A stretch of DNA of 64,000 bases from Zooshikella sp050749885 (GCF_050749885.1 NZ_JBOIUB010000005.1:335486-399485), one strand, 5' to 3'. Shown: positions 36,140-46,031, counted from the stretch's first letter. Program-made: numbers and translations. The notes: generated from the letters alone by a model not told the origin.

Positions 36140-37582
36140 ATGTCATTTGCCAAGCCAGTTATTCGTATCATTGGTATTGTTCTGCTGTTACTCGCAGCTT
36201 TAATGCTAATGCCCATAGTCCTTCTAGCAGGAAGCCAGGACTGGAAGGTATTTGTAATGTGTTCAGCGATTACAGCAGGCTGTGGCGTTCTTGCGATAGG
36301 CGTGTGCCGAACACCCATTAGCCGCTTAAACCCAAACCAGCTCTTCCTGTTAACCGTCTTTAGCTGGATCGTAGTAAGTACCTTTGCTTCTTTACCACTG
36401 ATTTTGGTGGAGCAAGGGTTAAATGTAACGGATGCTGTTTTTGAAACGATATCAGGTATTACAACAACAGGGTCTACCGTTATCTCAGGGTTAGATCATC
36501 TCCCACGTGACATTTTACTTTGGCGGTCCATTCTGCAGTGGCTTGGTGGAATTGGTATTATCGGTATGGCCGTAGCCATCTTACCATTCTTGCGTGTGGG
36601 TGGTATGCGGCTATTCCAAACAGAGTCGTCCGACTGGTCTGATAAAGCGCTACCCCAGTTTCGTGAAGTTGCAAAAACCATCGTACTCCTCTATCTAACC
36701 CTCACGGTCACCTGTGTTTTGTGTTATCGATTAGCGGGAATGGATTGGTTTAATGCCTTAAATCACTCAATGACGACGATCTCTACAGGTGGTTTCTCAA
36801 CCTCCGATCAGTCTATGGGACAGTTTGCAACCCCAACCATTTTATGGATCAGTACATTGTTTATGGCATGTGCTGCTTTACCTTTTACCGTACTGGTAAG
36901 ATTTTGGCATAGTCATGACTTTCGTTTGCTTAACGATCAACAAATAAAAGGCTTATTTCTCTCGTTTGCCGTTCCTTCAGTCATGCTAGCTGTTTTTTTA
37001 GCTCAGCAGACTGACACCAACTTTTTTCAGGCGATTACTGTTACGACGTTTAATGTCGTATCAATCATTACCACGACAGGTTATGCCTCAACGGACTATA
37101 CCCTTTGGGGTGAGTTTCCAATTGCAATTTTCTTTATTATTACGTTTGTTGGTGGTTGTTCAGGCTCTACCAGTGGTGGAATAAAAATATTCCGCTTTCA
37201 AATTTCCTGGTGTTTGGTTCGAGAACAATTACGTAAGCTTGTCCACCCTTATGCGATTGTCAGTCGACGCTACAATAACCGTAAATTGAGTGATGACATT
37301 ATTGCCTCAGCGGTAGCCTTTGCCTTTATCTTTTTCTTATCCCTGGCTGTATTTACTATTTTGCTGTGCTTATTGGGTGTTGATTTTCTGACCAGCCTGA
37401 CAGGTGTTATCACCGCTCTGGCTAACGTTGGTCCAGGGTTAGGTGATACCATTGGTCCAGCAGGTAATTTTTCCAGCTTACCTGCAGGTGCTAAATGGCT
37501 ATTAGCCATTGCGATGATTCTTGGACGCCTGGAGTTATTGAGTGTACTAGTGGTATTCTCACGCGATTTCTGGCGTCGTTAA
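36140..37582 (+). CDS. trkH: Potassium uptake protein TrkH
   Basis: TrkH is the membrane pore of the Trk potassium importer and needs TrkA, which is absent here. The ATG at 36140 follows AGGA by seven bases, and the ORF continues upstream without a good start. Four P-loop repeats are visible, the first as TISGITTTGSTVISGLD and others as MTTISTGGFST, VSIITTTGYAST and ANVGPGLG. About ten or more hydrophobic helices agree with the family. The stop at 37582 lies two bases before the kinase gene. Confidence 0.94.
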   Translation: MSFAKPVIRIIGIVLLLLAALMLMPIVLLAGSQDWKVFVMCSAITAGCGVLAIGVCRTPISRLNPNQLFLLTVFSWIVVSTFASLPLILVEQGLNVTDAVFETISGITTTGSTVISGLDHLPRDILLWRSILQWLGGIGIIGMAVAILPFLRVGGMRLFQTESSDWSDKALPQFREVAKTIVLLYLTLTVTCVLCYRLAGMDWFNALNHSMTTISTGGFSTSDQSMGQFATPTILWISTLFMACAALPFTVLVRFWHSHDFRLLNDQQIKGLFLSFAVPSVMLAVFLAQQTDTNFFQAITVTTFNVVSIITTTGYASTDYTLWGEFPIAIFFIITFVGGCSGSTSGGIKIFRFQISWCLVREQLRKLVHPYAIVSRRYNNRKLSDDIIASAVAFAFIFFLSLAVFTILLCLLGVDFLTSLTGVITALANVGPGLGDTIGPAGNFSSLPAGAKWLLAIAMILGRLELLSVLVVFSRDFWRR

Positions 37583-37584
37583 TA

Positions 37585-39096
37585 ATGAATTTGTTTCCAC
37601 CTCAGTGGCTTAACCACCCTTATTGGTTAGCACTAGCCACCCCCATTTTAGCCACACTGCTGGCGACAGTCGTGGCAAACTATTTGCCTATTGCGAACGT
37701 GTCACTTATCTACTTAACCGCGGTTTTACTCACGGCGCTTCACACCCATACCACACCTGCAATCTTGTGTGCGCTCATAAGCTTCCTGACGTATAACTTC
37801 TTTTTTATGAGTCCTCGCTTTACCTTAGAAATGATCCACCAGGAAGAAATACTAACTGTCAGTTTTTTTCTGTTTATAGCACTCGTCGTTGGCCGAATTG
37901 GCGGACGCCTTCGACAACAAATGTTGCTACTGCACAGCAATGATAAAATGTTGCATCACCAGCTCCAACTTGCCCAACACTTGTCGTCTTGTTTATCACA
38001 GCAAGCGGTTCTTGATACCTTATGTCAACATATTAATCAGGTGTTAAAAGTCAACTGCCAGCATTACCTAGCAGACCAAACACCAACACTGGAACCCGCT
38101 GCACAAACTGCTTTTCAGAGTGCCATTCAACATGCACAGCCCTGTGGTGCGGGTGCCTCTAGTTTTAGTCAAAGTCCCTATTTGTTTTTTCCCATACAAA
38201 TAGATAGTGTCATTGCGGTACTCATGATATCAGCTAAAGCAGAAACATCGCCCTTTCCGCCAACCACTATTCTCATCCACACGTTTGTTCAACAAGCAGA
38301 GCAGGCGCTACGCCAGTGCACATTGATGAATAGTCTGCAGCAAGAAAAAATGAATAAAGAACGTGAGATGTTACGTTCTGCGTTACTGTCTTCTGTATCA
38401 CATGACTTGCGTACTCCACTGGCAACCATGATTGGCTCGGTAAGTACGTTGCAAGCCTTTCACCAGCAACTCAGTGTCGATGACCAACAAGAACTCCTGA
38501 CTGCCGTGCTAGAGGAAGCTAAACGGTTAAACCGATATGTTCAAAATTTATTGGATATGACCCGAATTGGACATGGTGAACTTAAGCTGGAAAGAGATTG
38601 GGTCACCATAGAAGATATCATTAATGTCACACTAAAACGTACCAAGCCCCTCTTACACCAGCAACAAATCCATGTTACAGGCATTCAACCAACCCCACTG
38701 CTTTATGTACACCCAGCCTTAATCGAACAAGCCCTCTTTAATGTGGTTGAAAATGCCATCAAATTCACTCCTGCCGGCGGAGCAATTGAACTGCAAACAG
38801 CCTTGCAAGAAAATACCTTACTGCTGCGTGTGATTGATGAAGGACCTGGAATTCCGAAGGATGAGCGAGAACAAATTTTCGATATGTTTTATACCGTGAG
38901 TAGAGGTGATCGTAAACCACATGGCACTGGTTTAGGGTTAGCAATTAGCCAAAGTATTCTTCGTGCTCATGGCGGCTTAATTGATGTCAGTGATCCTCCA
39001 GCCTCTCATAATGGTGCCACCTTAGTATTCCATATCCCACTCCCAACTCAACAGCCAACAGAGGAGCCTGTCGATGGCGCGGATTCTGATCATTGA
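37585..39096 (+). CDS. KdpD-like sensor histidine kinase lacking the N-terminal KdpD domain
   Basis: The ATG at 37585 is two bases after trkH. The 503-residue protein starts with four membrane segments (DUF4118 type, as in KdpD, residues 10-110), a GAF-like region, then a HisKA domain with H273 in SVSHDLRTPLATM. The HATPase domain carries NVVENAIKFTPAGG, DEGPGIPKDE and GTGLGLAI. KdpD's N-terminal Usp/KdpD domain of about 390 residues is missing. It probably senses potassium or turgor and phosphorylates the next gene's product. Its stop overlaps that gene by 23 bases. Confidence 0.88.
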   Translation: MNLFPPQWLNHPYWLALATPILATLLATVVANYLPIANVSLIYLTAVLLTALHTHTTPAILCALISFLTYNFFFMSPRFTLEMIHQEEILTVSFFLFIALVVGRIGGRLRQQMLLLHSNDKMLHHQLQLAQHLSSCLSQQAVLDTLCQHINQVLKVNCQHYLADQTPTLEPAAQTAFQSAIQHAQPCGAGASSFSQSPYLFFPIQIDSVIAVLMISAKAETSPFPPTTILIHTFVQQAEQALRQCTLMNSLQQEKMNKEREMLRSALLSSVSHDLRTPLATMIGSVSTLQAFHQQLSVDDQQELLTAVLEEAKRLNRYVQNLLDMTRIGHGELKLERDWVTIEDIINVTLKRTKPLLHQQQIHVTGIQPTPLLYVHPALIEQALFNVVENAIKFTPAGGAIELQTALQENTLLLRVIDEGPGIPKDEREQIFDMFYTVSRGDRKPHGTGLGLAISQSILRAHGGLIDVSDPPASHNGATLVFHIPLPTQQPTEEPVDGADSDH

Positions 39097-39784
39097 TGAC
39101 GAGCCTCAGATACGCCGTTTTTTACGCATCAGTTTACAGTCTCAACAATATGAAATTATTGAGGCTGAAAATGGACAGCAAGGCATTAATCTAGCTGCAA
39201 CAGAGCAACCTGATTTAATCGTACTTGATTTAGGATTGCCGGACATGGATGGGCAAATGGTCCTTCAGGAAATACGACAGTTTGCTCAACAGCCTATTTT
39301 GGTACTTTCTGTAAGAAACCAAGAGCATGAAAAAGTCATGGCCTTTGATCATGGTGGCAATGATTATGTAGAAAAGCCCTTTGGCATTAAAGAGTTTTTA
39401 GCCCGCGTAAGAAACCTGCTGCAATGTTTTGCTAATGTATCAACCCCCACTGTTGAACATCAGCAACAGGGTCTATACATCAATTTTGCCTCACGAAAAG
39501 TGCTGGTCAATGATCAACCCGTTCACTTATCTAAAAAAGAGTTTGCACTACTGCAAACACTCCTTAATCACCAAGGACGTCTAGTGACACAACAGTATTT
39601 ACTCAAAGAGCTTTGGGGAGAGCATCATATACATGATACGCATTATTTACGTATTTTTATCGCGCGACTCAGGCAAAAGCTGCAAGATAACCCCATAGAG
39701 CCACGCTTTATTGAAACTGAGCCTGGAATTGGCTATCGCTTTATAGGAAAGGACTCAGACAGTGAACTGTCAGCTAACCGGTAA
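39074..39784 (+). CDS. OmpR/KdpE-family response regulator
   Basis: The receiver domain has D8-D9 and phospho-accepting Asp52 (VLDLGLPDMDG), then Lys in the DYVEKPFG loop. The winged helix follows: VHLSKKEFALLQTLLNHQGRLVTQQYLLKELWG and YLRIFIARLRQKLQDNPIEPRFIETEPGIGYRF. The sequence most resembles KdpE. A GAGGAG site precedes the ATG, and the gene overlaps the kinase gene. It likely controls trkH in this operon, the reverse of the usual KdpDE-kdpFABC link. Confidence 0.92.
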   Translation: MARILIIDDEPQIRRFLRISLQSQQYEIIEAENGQQGINLAATEQPDLIVLDLGLPDMDGQMVLQEIRQFAQQPILVLSVRNQEHEKVMAFDHGGNDYVEKPFGIKEFLARVRNLLQCFANVSTPTVEHQQQGLYINFASRKVLVNDQPVHLSKKEFALLQTLLNHQGRLVTQQYLLKELWGEHHIHDTHYLRIFIARLRQKLQDNPIEPRFIETEPGIGYRFIGKDSDSELSANR

Positions 39785-39885
39785 ATCATGTGGATCAAAT
39801 TGTTTGGTATGTTACTAACCTCAAGCCTCAAACAAAGAAACAATTTATTAATGCTTATCGTAGGTAAGTTATCTACCACTGATGA

Positions 39886-40188
39886 TCATAGGTCAATAAC
39901 TAATAATGCCTCTGACTCATCAGCCAACACGTTCCGGATAAATGGCTTAACCTGCTGATGCTCAGGGTGAGTCAAATACACATCACGCGCAGTCAAATTT
40001 TCAAACATCATATAAAAGCCATGAGTATAACCTTGGTGCTTACCCTCAGGACTGGTGTTTTTATTAAACATTACTTGCTGCAAACCAGGTATTTTCCCCA
40101 CTAAACCCTGTAATGCCGCTTCAAGTTGCCGAAAGTCTTCTTCAGAAACAGTGGATTTGCATTTCAACAATACAATATGACAAACCAT
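39886..40188 (-). CDS. Dabb-family (stress-responsive alpha/beta-barrel) protein
   Basis: The 100-residue protein begins with the Dabb signature MVCHIVLLKCKSTVSEEDFRQLEAALQGLVGKIPGLQQVMFNKNTSPEG. It continues THGFYMMFENLTARDVYLTHPEHQQVKPFIR, a ferredoxin-like fold that dimerises into a barrel. No enzymatic activity is established for most members. AAGGGTG precedes the ATG. It sits alone, convergent with the two-component genes. Confidence 0.85.
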   Translation of the reverse strand: MVCHIVLLKCKSTVSEEDFRQLEAALQGLVGKIPGLQQVMFNKNTSPEGKHQGYTHGFYMMFENLTARDVYLTHPEHQQVKPFIRNVLADESEALLVIDL

Positions 40189-40267
40189 ACAGCACCCTTA
40201 TGATCACTTCATCTTATACTCATGCAATCACACCATACCACCCCAACCTTCCGTTATCATTGTTTTA

Positions 40268-40474
40268 TTATCTTAATTGAGCATATTCGTGCTTTAACTG
40301 TTCAGCTTTACGACGCTCTGCGCGTGCTTTTTGCTTTAACAAATTTGCCCGTCGGTTATCAAAGCGTTGATAAACTGATATTTCTCGTGCTTGCTGTTCA
40401 TATTCCCTGGCTTTACGCTCACATTCCGCTATCTGCTGCTTGAGTTTATTCATCCTGACGGTTAACTCTGTCAT
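40268..40474 (-). CDS. Small coiled-coil hypothetical protein (68 aa)
   Basis: A highly charged, fully helical protein rich in Gln, Arg, Lys and Glu (KLKQQIAECERKAREYEQQAREISVYQ and NLLKQKARAERRKAEQLKHEYAQL). It has one cysteine and no signal. A RNA-binding or scaffold role is possible but not shown. The ATG at 40474 has AGG eight bases before it; an ATG at 40453 is the alternative. It stands between the Dabb gene and the TetR gene on the same strand. Confidence 0.55.
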   Translation of the reverse strand: MTELTVRMNKLKQQIAECERKAREYEQQAREISVYQRFDNRRANLLKQKARAERRKAEQLKHEYAQLR

Positions 40475-40580
40475 GTCAGCTGCCTATCCTTTTTTCGCAA
40501 ATAGTTTGCTCTATGCCTATCTCCATGGCAGGTAACACTATGGTAAAAGCAATGACAAAAACACTATCAGGGTTAATACA

Positions 40581-41180
40581 CTAACCCACCCCATCAACTG
40601 ATTGCTCTACCACTAATTGCCGAATTAATAATAGAACCTGGCGAAACTGTTGCTTGCTAATTTCAATAGGTACATGTTTTTCACCCACACAGGTTAACAT
40701 TAGCAGCCAGCTAAAACTTTTAGCTAGTGTCTGATCGTTAACCAATTGGCTAAACATGTTGTGTAAAAATGCCATTCGCTCTTGATCAACACTGTGCTGA
40801 TGATGTGCTGCATAACTACAGTGTTGTGCCCAAGCACGTATTGCCATTTCCAAAACCAAAGCATCAATTCCCTGGAGTTGCGGTATAATTATTCCTACAT
40901 CCCGACTACAGGCCACCCCCACTAATACTTCATCTAAACACGCCAAAGGCGACAGATGACGTTGTTGTAATTCCCGAATAGCACTGGTCGCGATATGTTC
41001 TCGCCAATAACCTAATAACTGTTCAGTAAAGTCATGGCGGCTCTTAAAATGATGGTAAAACGACCCTTTGGTAACCCCAAGCAATAATAACAAGTTATCA
41101 ATGGTTAATTGACTATGTCCTTTGTTAACCAGAATACGAAACCCGGCGTAGAGCCAATCTTCATGAGTCGCTTTAGTCAT
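40581..41180 (-). CDS. TetR-family transcriptional repressor
   Basis: The N-terminal HTH is LTIDNLLLLLGVTKGSFYHHFKSRHDFTEQLLGYW (residues about 24-57). The remaining 140 residues form the ligand-binding helices. It is divergent from the RND pump genes (start 41826), the standard position of a local pump repressor. Two dyad sequences in the gap are possible operators. The protein's length of 199 is normal. Ligand unknown. Confidence 0.88.
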   Translation of the reverse strand: MTKATHEDWLYAGFRILVNKGHSQLTIDNLLLLLGVTKGSFYHHFKSRHDFTEQLLGYWREHIATSAIRELQQRHLSPLACLDEVLVGVACSRDVGIIIPQLQGIDALVLEMAIRAWAQHCSYAAHHQHSVDQERMAFLHNMFSQLVNDQTLAKSFSWLLMLTCVGEKHVPIEISKQQFRQVLLLIRQLVVEQSVDGVG

Positions 41181-41255
41181 ACCTTATCTATCCACTCACC
41201 CAAAGATTTTACTATTATGCTGAACTCAGCAAGAATGATTGCATGAAAATAAAAA

Positions 41256-41271
41256 CATACGTTATAGTATG
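41256..41271. promoter_or_regulatory. Dyad near the TetR start; possible operator
   Basis: CATAC-GTTATA-GTATG (41256-41271) lies 75 bases upstream of the TetR ATG at 41180 on the minus strand. TetR-type pump regulators often bind short dyads at this spot. Binding is inferred. Confidence 0.4.
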
Positions 41272-41692
41272 GTAGAAAACCATGCATCATACGCTAATTT
41301 GGTAAAACTTAAACAGAGATCAGTTTTAAGATCATGCACGCTTATTAAGTATCGCTTCTCTTTAAGAGGCTATTTGTTCTTAGTCTATCAGCGCTCTGTA
41401 ATGCTATCGCGAAGGACATATTGGCTTTGGGACATTTTTGAAATTAACCATACATTATGAGCTTTTTTCATCCGGCTAATGATTAGCCCAATTCGCTTTA
41501 GCACGATCTCCTGGTTAACCTCATCTATTGGAGAAAACTACTTTGCGAGAATACATCGCTAGAGCCGCCAACATTGAATTGATAACCTTACATTTTTTTA
41601 CTGCACACAATGACAGACAAAAATCAACAATGAAGTACACCAACAATCACTTTATAATGGACAATTAACGCTAATCATTCACTCATAAAGCG

Positions 41693-41708
41693 TACATAAC
41701 GTTACGTA
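41693..41708. promoter_or_regulatory. 16-base dyad upstream of the RND pump genes; possible operator
   Basis: TACATAACGTTACGTA is a palindrome except at one base pair (A/C), centred 125 bases before the pump ATG. Its core CGTTA also occurs in the dyad at 41256, which supports one shared regulator. Confidence 0.4.
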
Positions 41709-41825
41709 TAATAAAACCGTATACAACTTGGGTTATTAAACCCCATAAATTTAATATTATTTATAAATGGTATATGCCTGTTTTCAGGTCATTGAAGTCA
41801 CTAACACTTAAGCAAGGAATTCTTC

Positions 41826-42923
41826 ATGTTTAAACGCATGATGATTGTCATTATCATATTGTTAATTATATTTGGTGCTATTTTTGGCCTGAAATACCAG
41901 CAAATAACTGAAGGTATGGCAGCATTTGCTAACTATACACCACCTCCTGTGACTGTCTCTGCTGACAAAGCAAAGTCACAAAACTGGCAACCTTATTTAA
42001 ACTCAATTGGTACGCTCACAGCCGTCAATGGTGTAGAGGTGAGTACTGAAGTGGGCGGTACAATTAAAGAAATATTATTTAAATCAGGGGAAGATGTTTC
42101 TCAAGGCCAGATCTTAATCAAAATTGATGATCAAGTTGAACAGGCCGATTTAAAACGTTTTGAAGCACAATTAAAACTGGCCAAAATTAATTACGAACGT
42201 GATCGGACGCTCCTAACAAAGCGGGCAATTCCTCAAACGACGTTTGATCGTAGTAAAGCAACGTTAGAAGAAGCGGTTGCCAGTGTAGAAAGTACGAAAG
42301 CAGTTATTGCAAAAAAAACAATTCGTGCACCCTTTAATGGAAAAATAGGTATTCGTATGGTCGACTTAGGAGAATATGTTTCTCCAGGAACGCCGATTGC
42401 TACCCTTCAGGACACTGACCCTTTATATGTTGACTTCAGTTTACCTGAACAGGACTTTCCTAAATTAGCAATTAATCAAACTGTTGAGTTTACAGTTGAA
42501 GCACATAATAAAGATGTCTTCCGAGGGAAATTAATTGCAATTAACTCAAAGGTTAATGAAGAAACTCGTAATCTATTAGTCCGTGCCAGTGTCAGTAATG
42601 AGCACGGCAAACTCTTACCAGGTATGTTTGCTAATTTACGTGTGTTATTACCTACGACCAAACCTGTCATCACAGTTCCGCTTACCGCTATTACCTATAG
42701 TTTGTATGGTGATTCAGTATTTTTAATTAAAGAGGATGGAAAAGCTGATGATGGTAACCCCTTACTGACCGTCACCCGCCATTATGTCAAAACGGGTGAA
42801 GAACGAAATGGTGAAGTGGCTATACTCAGTGGTCTGGAAACTGGAGCGCAGGTGGTCACCTCTGGACAATTAAAGCTCAATAATGGTACCCGCATCATTA
42901 TCAATAATGATGTTGAGTTGTAG
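41826..42923 (+). CDS. RND efflux periplasmic adaptor subunit
   Basis: An inner-membrane-anchored adaptor: hydrophobic start MMIVIIILLIIFGAIFGL, then the HlyD-like lipoyl (TAVNGVEVSTEVGGTIKEILFKSGEDVSQGQILIKID), alpha-hairpin (LKRFEAQLKLAKINYERDRTLL) and beta-barrel parts (IRAPFNGKIGIRMVDLGEYVSPGTPIATLQD). This is the MexH/VexC type. AAGGAA precedes the ATG. The transporter gene starts 14 bases after its stop, so both are one transcript. No outer-membrane channel is in the cluster. Confidence 0.93.
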   Translation: MFKRMMIVIIILLIIFGAIFGLKYQQITEGMAAFANYTPPPVTVSADKAKSQNWQPYLNSIGTLTAVNGVEVSTEVGGTIKEILFKSGEDVSQGQILIKIDDQVEQADLKRFEAQLKLAKINYERDRTLLTKRAIPQTTFDRSKATLEEAVASVESTKAVIAKKTIRAPFNGKIGIRMVDLGEYVSPGTPIATLQDTDPLYVDFSLPEQDFPKLAINQTVEFTVEAHNKDVFRGKLIAINSKVNEETRNLLVRASVSNEHGKLLPGMFANLRVLLPTTKPVITVPLTAITYSLYGDSVFLIKEDGKADDGNPLLTVTRHYVKTGEERNGEVAILSGLETGAQVVTSGQLKLNNGTRIIINNDVEL

Positions 42924-42937
42924 GCAGGAGCTACACC

Positions 42938-45900
42938 ATGCATTTTACTGATGTTTTTATTAAACGACCGGTGCTAGCCACTGTCGTGAGCATGATGATT
43001 TTATTATTAGGTTTTAAAGCTTTTGAAACCCTCAGTATTCGACAATATCCCAAACTTGAAAATGCGGTTATCAGTATTACCACCACTTATCCTGGTGCCA
43101 GTAGTGATGTTATTCAGGGCTTTATTACCACACCTATCCAACAGGCTATCGCCAGTGCAGAAGGTATTGACTACATCACATCAAGCAGTCAACAAAGCGT
43201 ATCTTCGGTAAAAGCGAATCTTAATTTAGGTTATGACGCTAACGCTGCTTTAACTGAAATTATGGCTAAGGTAGCAGAAGTTCAAAATGAACTACCTGAA
43301 GATGCTGACAAGCCTGTGGTCGCCAAAGAGTCTGCACGAGGTACAGCCTTACTGTATATGAGTTTTTACAGTGAGGAAATGAATAATGAGCAAGTAACAG
43401 ATTACTTGACACGTGTCGTACAACCAAAATTAGCCACGATTGAAGGTGTTGCAGAAGCGGAAATATTAGGTAAAAAAACCTTTGCCATGCGTATCTGGCT
43501 GGACCCTGTAAAAATGGCAGCCCACCAAATTACGAGCGAAGATATTAATCAGGCAATCCGCACTAATAACTTTCTTTCTGCTGCCGGCGAAACAAAAGGT
43601 GATTTTATTGTTACAGGCGTCAATGCCAAAACAGATTTAACCTCACCTCAAGCCTTTGGCAATATTGTTATTGCCAGCCGTGATGATGTGCTTGTACGTG
43701 TTAAGGATGTCGCGCGTGTTGAGTTATCCGCTGAAAACTTTGACTCCTATGTTGCCTTTAATGGTATTCAGTCCGTGTATATGGCAATCAGCTCAACACC
43801 TTCAGCCAACCCTCTGGAAGTGATTCAACGCGTACGAAATAAATTACCTGAAGTCAAAGCACAACTACCTTCCACTTTGAAAGCCGATGTCGTTTATGAT
43901 GCGACTCGCTTTATTGAAGCCTCTATCAATGAAGTGGTCAACACCCTGGTTGAAGCAACGGTTATTGTTATTATTGTTGTCTTCTTATTTTTAGGGGCGT
44001 TACGTTCTGTCATCATTCCTGTTGTAACCATCCCCTTATCCATGGTGGGTGTGTTATTTTTTATGCTGGTCATGGGTTACTCCATCAACCTGCTTACGCT
44101 ATTAGCCATGGTACTCGCTATTGGTTTGGTGGTGGATGATGCGATTGTCGTACTGGAAAATATTCATCGTCATATTGAAGAAGGGTTAAGTCCTTTTAAA
44201 GCAGCCATTTTAGGTGCACGCGAAATTGCCATGCCGGTTGTTGCAATGACAATTACCTTAGCAGCGGTATATGCCCCCATTGGTTTCTTGGGAGGACTTA
44301 CCGGTAAATTATTTACCGAGTTTGCCTTCACCCTGGCAGGCGCTGTGATTATTTCAGGTATTATCGCCCTGACCTTATCCCCCATGATGTGCTCCAAACT
44401 ATTACAGGATGCCAGTCATGAAAGTAAATTAGCCGCAAAATTAGATCAACTTTTTGATAAGCTTAAACAACGTTTCCAGCGTTCTCTGGCCAGCGTGTTA
44501 CAATACCGTGCGCCAACTGTTGTATTTGCGATTGTTATTTTGTGCAGTTTACCCATCATGTTTTTATTCATTGAAAGTGAACTCGCACCCAATGAAGATG
44601 AAGGCATTGTGTTTATTTCTTCTTCATCACCGCAATATGCCAATATTGATTATATGAATGCATACACCGAACAGTTCGAGTCTATTTTTAGCTCATTCCC
44701 TGAGTATGATAGCTCGTTTTTGGTCAATGGCATGGGTAGTGTCAATAGCTCTATTGCAGGTATGATTCTCAAACCCTGGGATGAGAGAGAACGCAGTCAG
44801 CTGGAAATACAGCCTCAACTACAGCAAAAATTAAATGGCATTGCTGGTTTAGAAATTTTCTCATTTAATATGCCGCCATTACCTGGCTCTGGTGAAGGTT
44901 TACCTGTCCAGTTTATTGTAAATACCACTGCCGACTATAGAACACTTCATCAAGTGACTGAACGTGTATTAGCTGAAGCGAGAAAAAGCGGTAAATTCAT
45001 GATGATCACCAGTGATCTCAAATTTGATAAGCCCGAGCTGCAAGTCTGGATTGACCGGGATAAAGCCGCACGACTTGGGGTGAGTATGGAAGCTATTGGT
45101 AATGCTCTAGCCACCATGCTGGGTGAAGGTCGAGTCAACCGATTTACCCTTGATGGTCGAAGCTACAAAGTCATTCCTCAAGCCGATGCCTTATCCCGTA
45201 TTGATCCCAGTTGGCTTAAACGTTATTACGTAAGAAACCAGCAGAATGACCTTATTCCACTGAGCACAGTGATTAAGACTAAGAAAATCAGTAAACCCAA
45301 TCAGCTTAAGCAATTTCAACAGCTCAATGCTGCCACGATCCAAGGTATTGTTATGCCTGGTGTTGCCTTGGGGGATGCATTGACATTTTTGAATGAAACT
45401 GCTGATAAAGTATTTCCACAAGGGTTCAGCCGAGATTTTTCAGGCGTATCACGCCAATTTATGCAAGAAGGTAACGCATTACTCATTACTTTCGTCTTTG
45501 CATTAATTGTGATTTACCTGGTGCTTGCTGCACAATTTGAAAGCTTCCGCGATCCCTTTGTGGTTCTGATCAGTGTACCCATGTCGATCTTCGGCGCATT
45601 AATACCGTTGTTTTTGGGTGTCAGTACCATGAATATTTACACCCAGATTGGTTTGGTGACACTGATTGGTCTGATCAGTAAACACGGTATTCTTATCGTT
45701 GAGTTTGCCAATCAGCTACAAAAAGAGCGTGGTTACAGTGTTCATCAAGCCGCTCTGGAAGCGACAGCCATTCGGTTACGTCCAGTACTTATGACCACCG
45801 GTGCTATGGTTCTGGGTGTCGTACCACTGGTGTTAGCGGATGGTGCTGGGGCCATTAGCCGATTCAATATTGGCCTGGTTATAGCCACAGGTATGACTGT

Positions 45901-46018
45901 TGGTACATTATTCACCTTATACATTGTACCCACTATGTACACCTTCTTTGCTCGCAAACACCAAGAAGACACAGAGACAGATGATTTAGTCGCACAACCT
46001 GCCACTCACTCGTCATAA
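42938..46018 (+). CDS. RND efflux transporter permease (HAE-1/MexI-type)
   Basis: The 1026-residue protein has the RND structure: TM1 then a large periplasmic domain, TM2-6 including the proton-relay GLVVDDAIVVLENIHRH (Asp-Asp in TM4). A second periplasmic domain and the final six helices follow (IGLVTLIGLISKHGILIVEFANQLQKERG). It exports drugs or metabolites by proton antiport together with the adaptor. AGGAG lies nine bases before the ATG. The closest relatives by general features are MexI, VexD and similar. Substrate unknown. It ends in the hairpin at 46032. Confidence 0.95.
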   Translation: MHFTDVFIKRPVLATVVSMMILLLGFKAFETLSIRQYPKLENAVISITTTYPGASSDVIQGFITTPIQQAIASAEGIDYITSSSQQSVSSVKANLNLGYDANAALTEIMAKVAEVQNELPEDADKPVVAKESARGTALLYMSFYSEEMNNEQVTDYLTRVVQPKLATIEGVAEAEILGKKTFAMRIWLDPVKMAAHQITSEDINQAIRTNNFLSAAGETKGDFIVTGVNAKTDLTSPQAFGNIVIASRDDVLVRVKDVARVELSAENFDSYVAFNGIQSVYMAISSTPSANPLEVIQRVRNKLPEVKAQLPSTLKADVVYDATRFIEASINEVVNTLVEATVIVIIVVFLFLGALRSVIIPVVTIPLSMVGVLFFMLVMGYSINLLTLLAMVLAIGLVVDDAIVVLENIHRHIEEGLSPFKAAILGAREIAMPVVAMTITLAAVYAPIGFLGGLTGKLFTEFAFTLAGAVIISGIIALTLSPMMCSKLLQDASHESKLAAKLDQLFDKLKQRFQRSLASVLQYRAPTVVFAIVILCSLPIMFLFIESELAPNEDEGIVFISSSSPQYANIDYMNAYTEQFESIFSSFPEYDSSFLVNGMGSVNSSIAGMILKPWDERERSQLEIQPQLQQKLNGIAGLEIFSFNMPPLPGSGEGLPVQFIVNTTADYRTLHQVTERVLAEARKSGKFMMITSDLKFDKPELQVWIDRDKAARLGVSMEAIGNALATMLGEGRVNRFTLDGRSYKVIPQADALSRIDPSWLKRYYVRNQQNDLIPLSTVIKTKKISKPNQLKQFQQLNAATIQGIVMPGVALGDALTFLNETADKVFPQGFSRDFSGVSRQFMQEGNALLITFVFALIVIYLVLAAQFESFRDPFVVLISVPMSIFGALIPLFLGVSTMNIYTQIGLVTLIGLISKHGILIVEFANQLQKERGYSVHQAALEATAIRLRPVLMTTGAMVLGVVPLVLADGAGAISRFNIGLVIATGMTVGTLFTLYIVPTMYTFFARKHQEDTETDDLVAQPATHSS

Positions 46019-46031
46019 CCTCAACGTCAAA

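Larger units (their letters stand above)
41181..41825. other. Intergenic control region between TetR gene and RND pump
   Basis: About 640 A+T-rich bases with two dyads (41256-41271 and 41693-41708) listed separately. A 73-codon ORF at 41239-41460 has unusual composition and no ribosome site and is not accepted. Pump promoter boxes are not clear. Confidence 0.4.

Noticed and set aside
36140..39784. A kdp potassium ATPase operon
   Set aside because: The first gene is trkH, with TrkH P-loop repeats; no kdpA, B or C is present.
39800..39835. TTGTTTG/CAAACAA pair after the KdpE-like gene as a terminator
   Set aside because: The stem is only seven A/T-rich pairs with a 22-base loop and no T-run.
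41239..41460. 73-codon plus-strand ORF between TetR gene and RND pump
   Set aside because: No ribosome site, atypical composition, and it covers the TetR promoter area and a dyad; best seen as non-coding.
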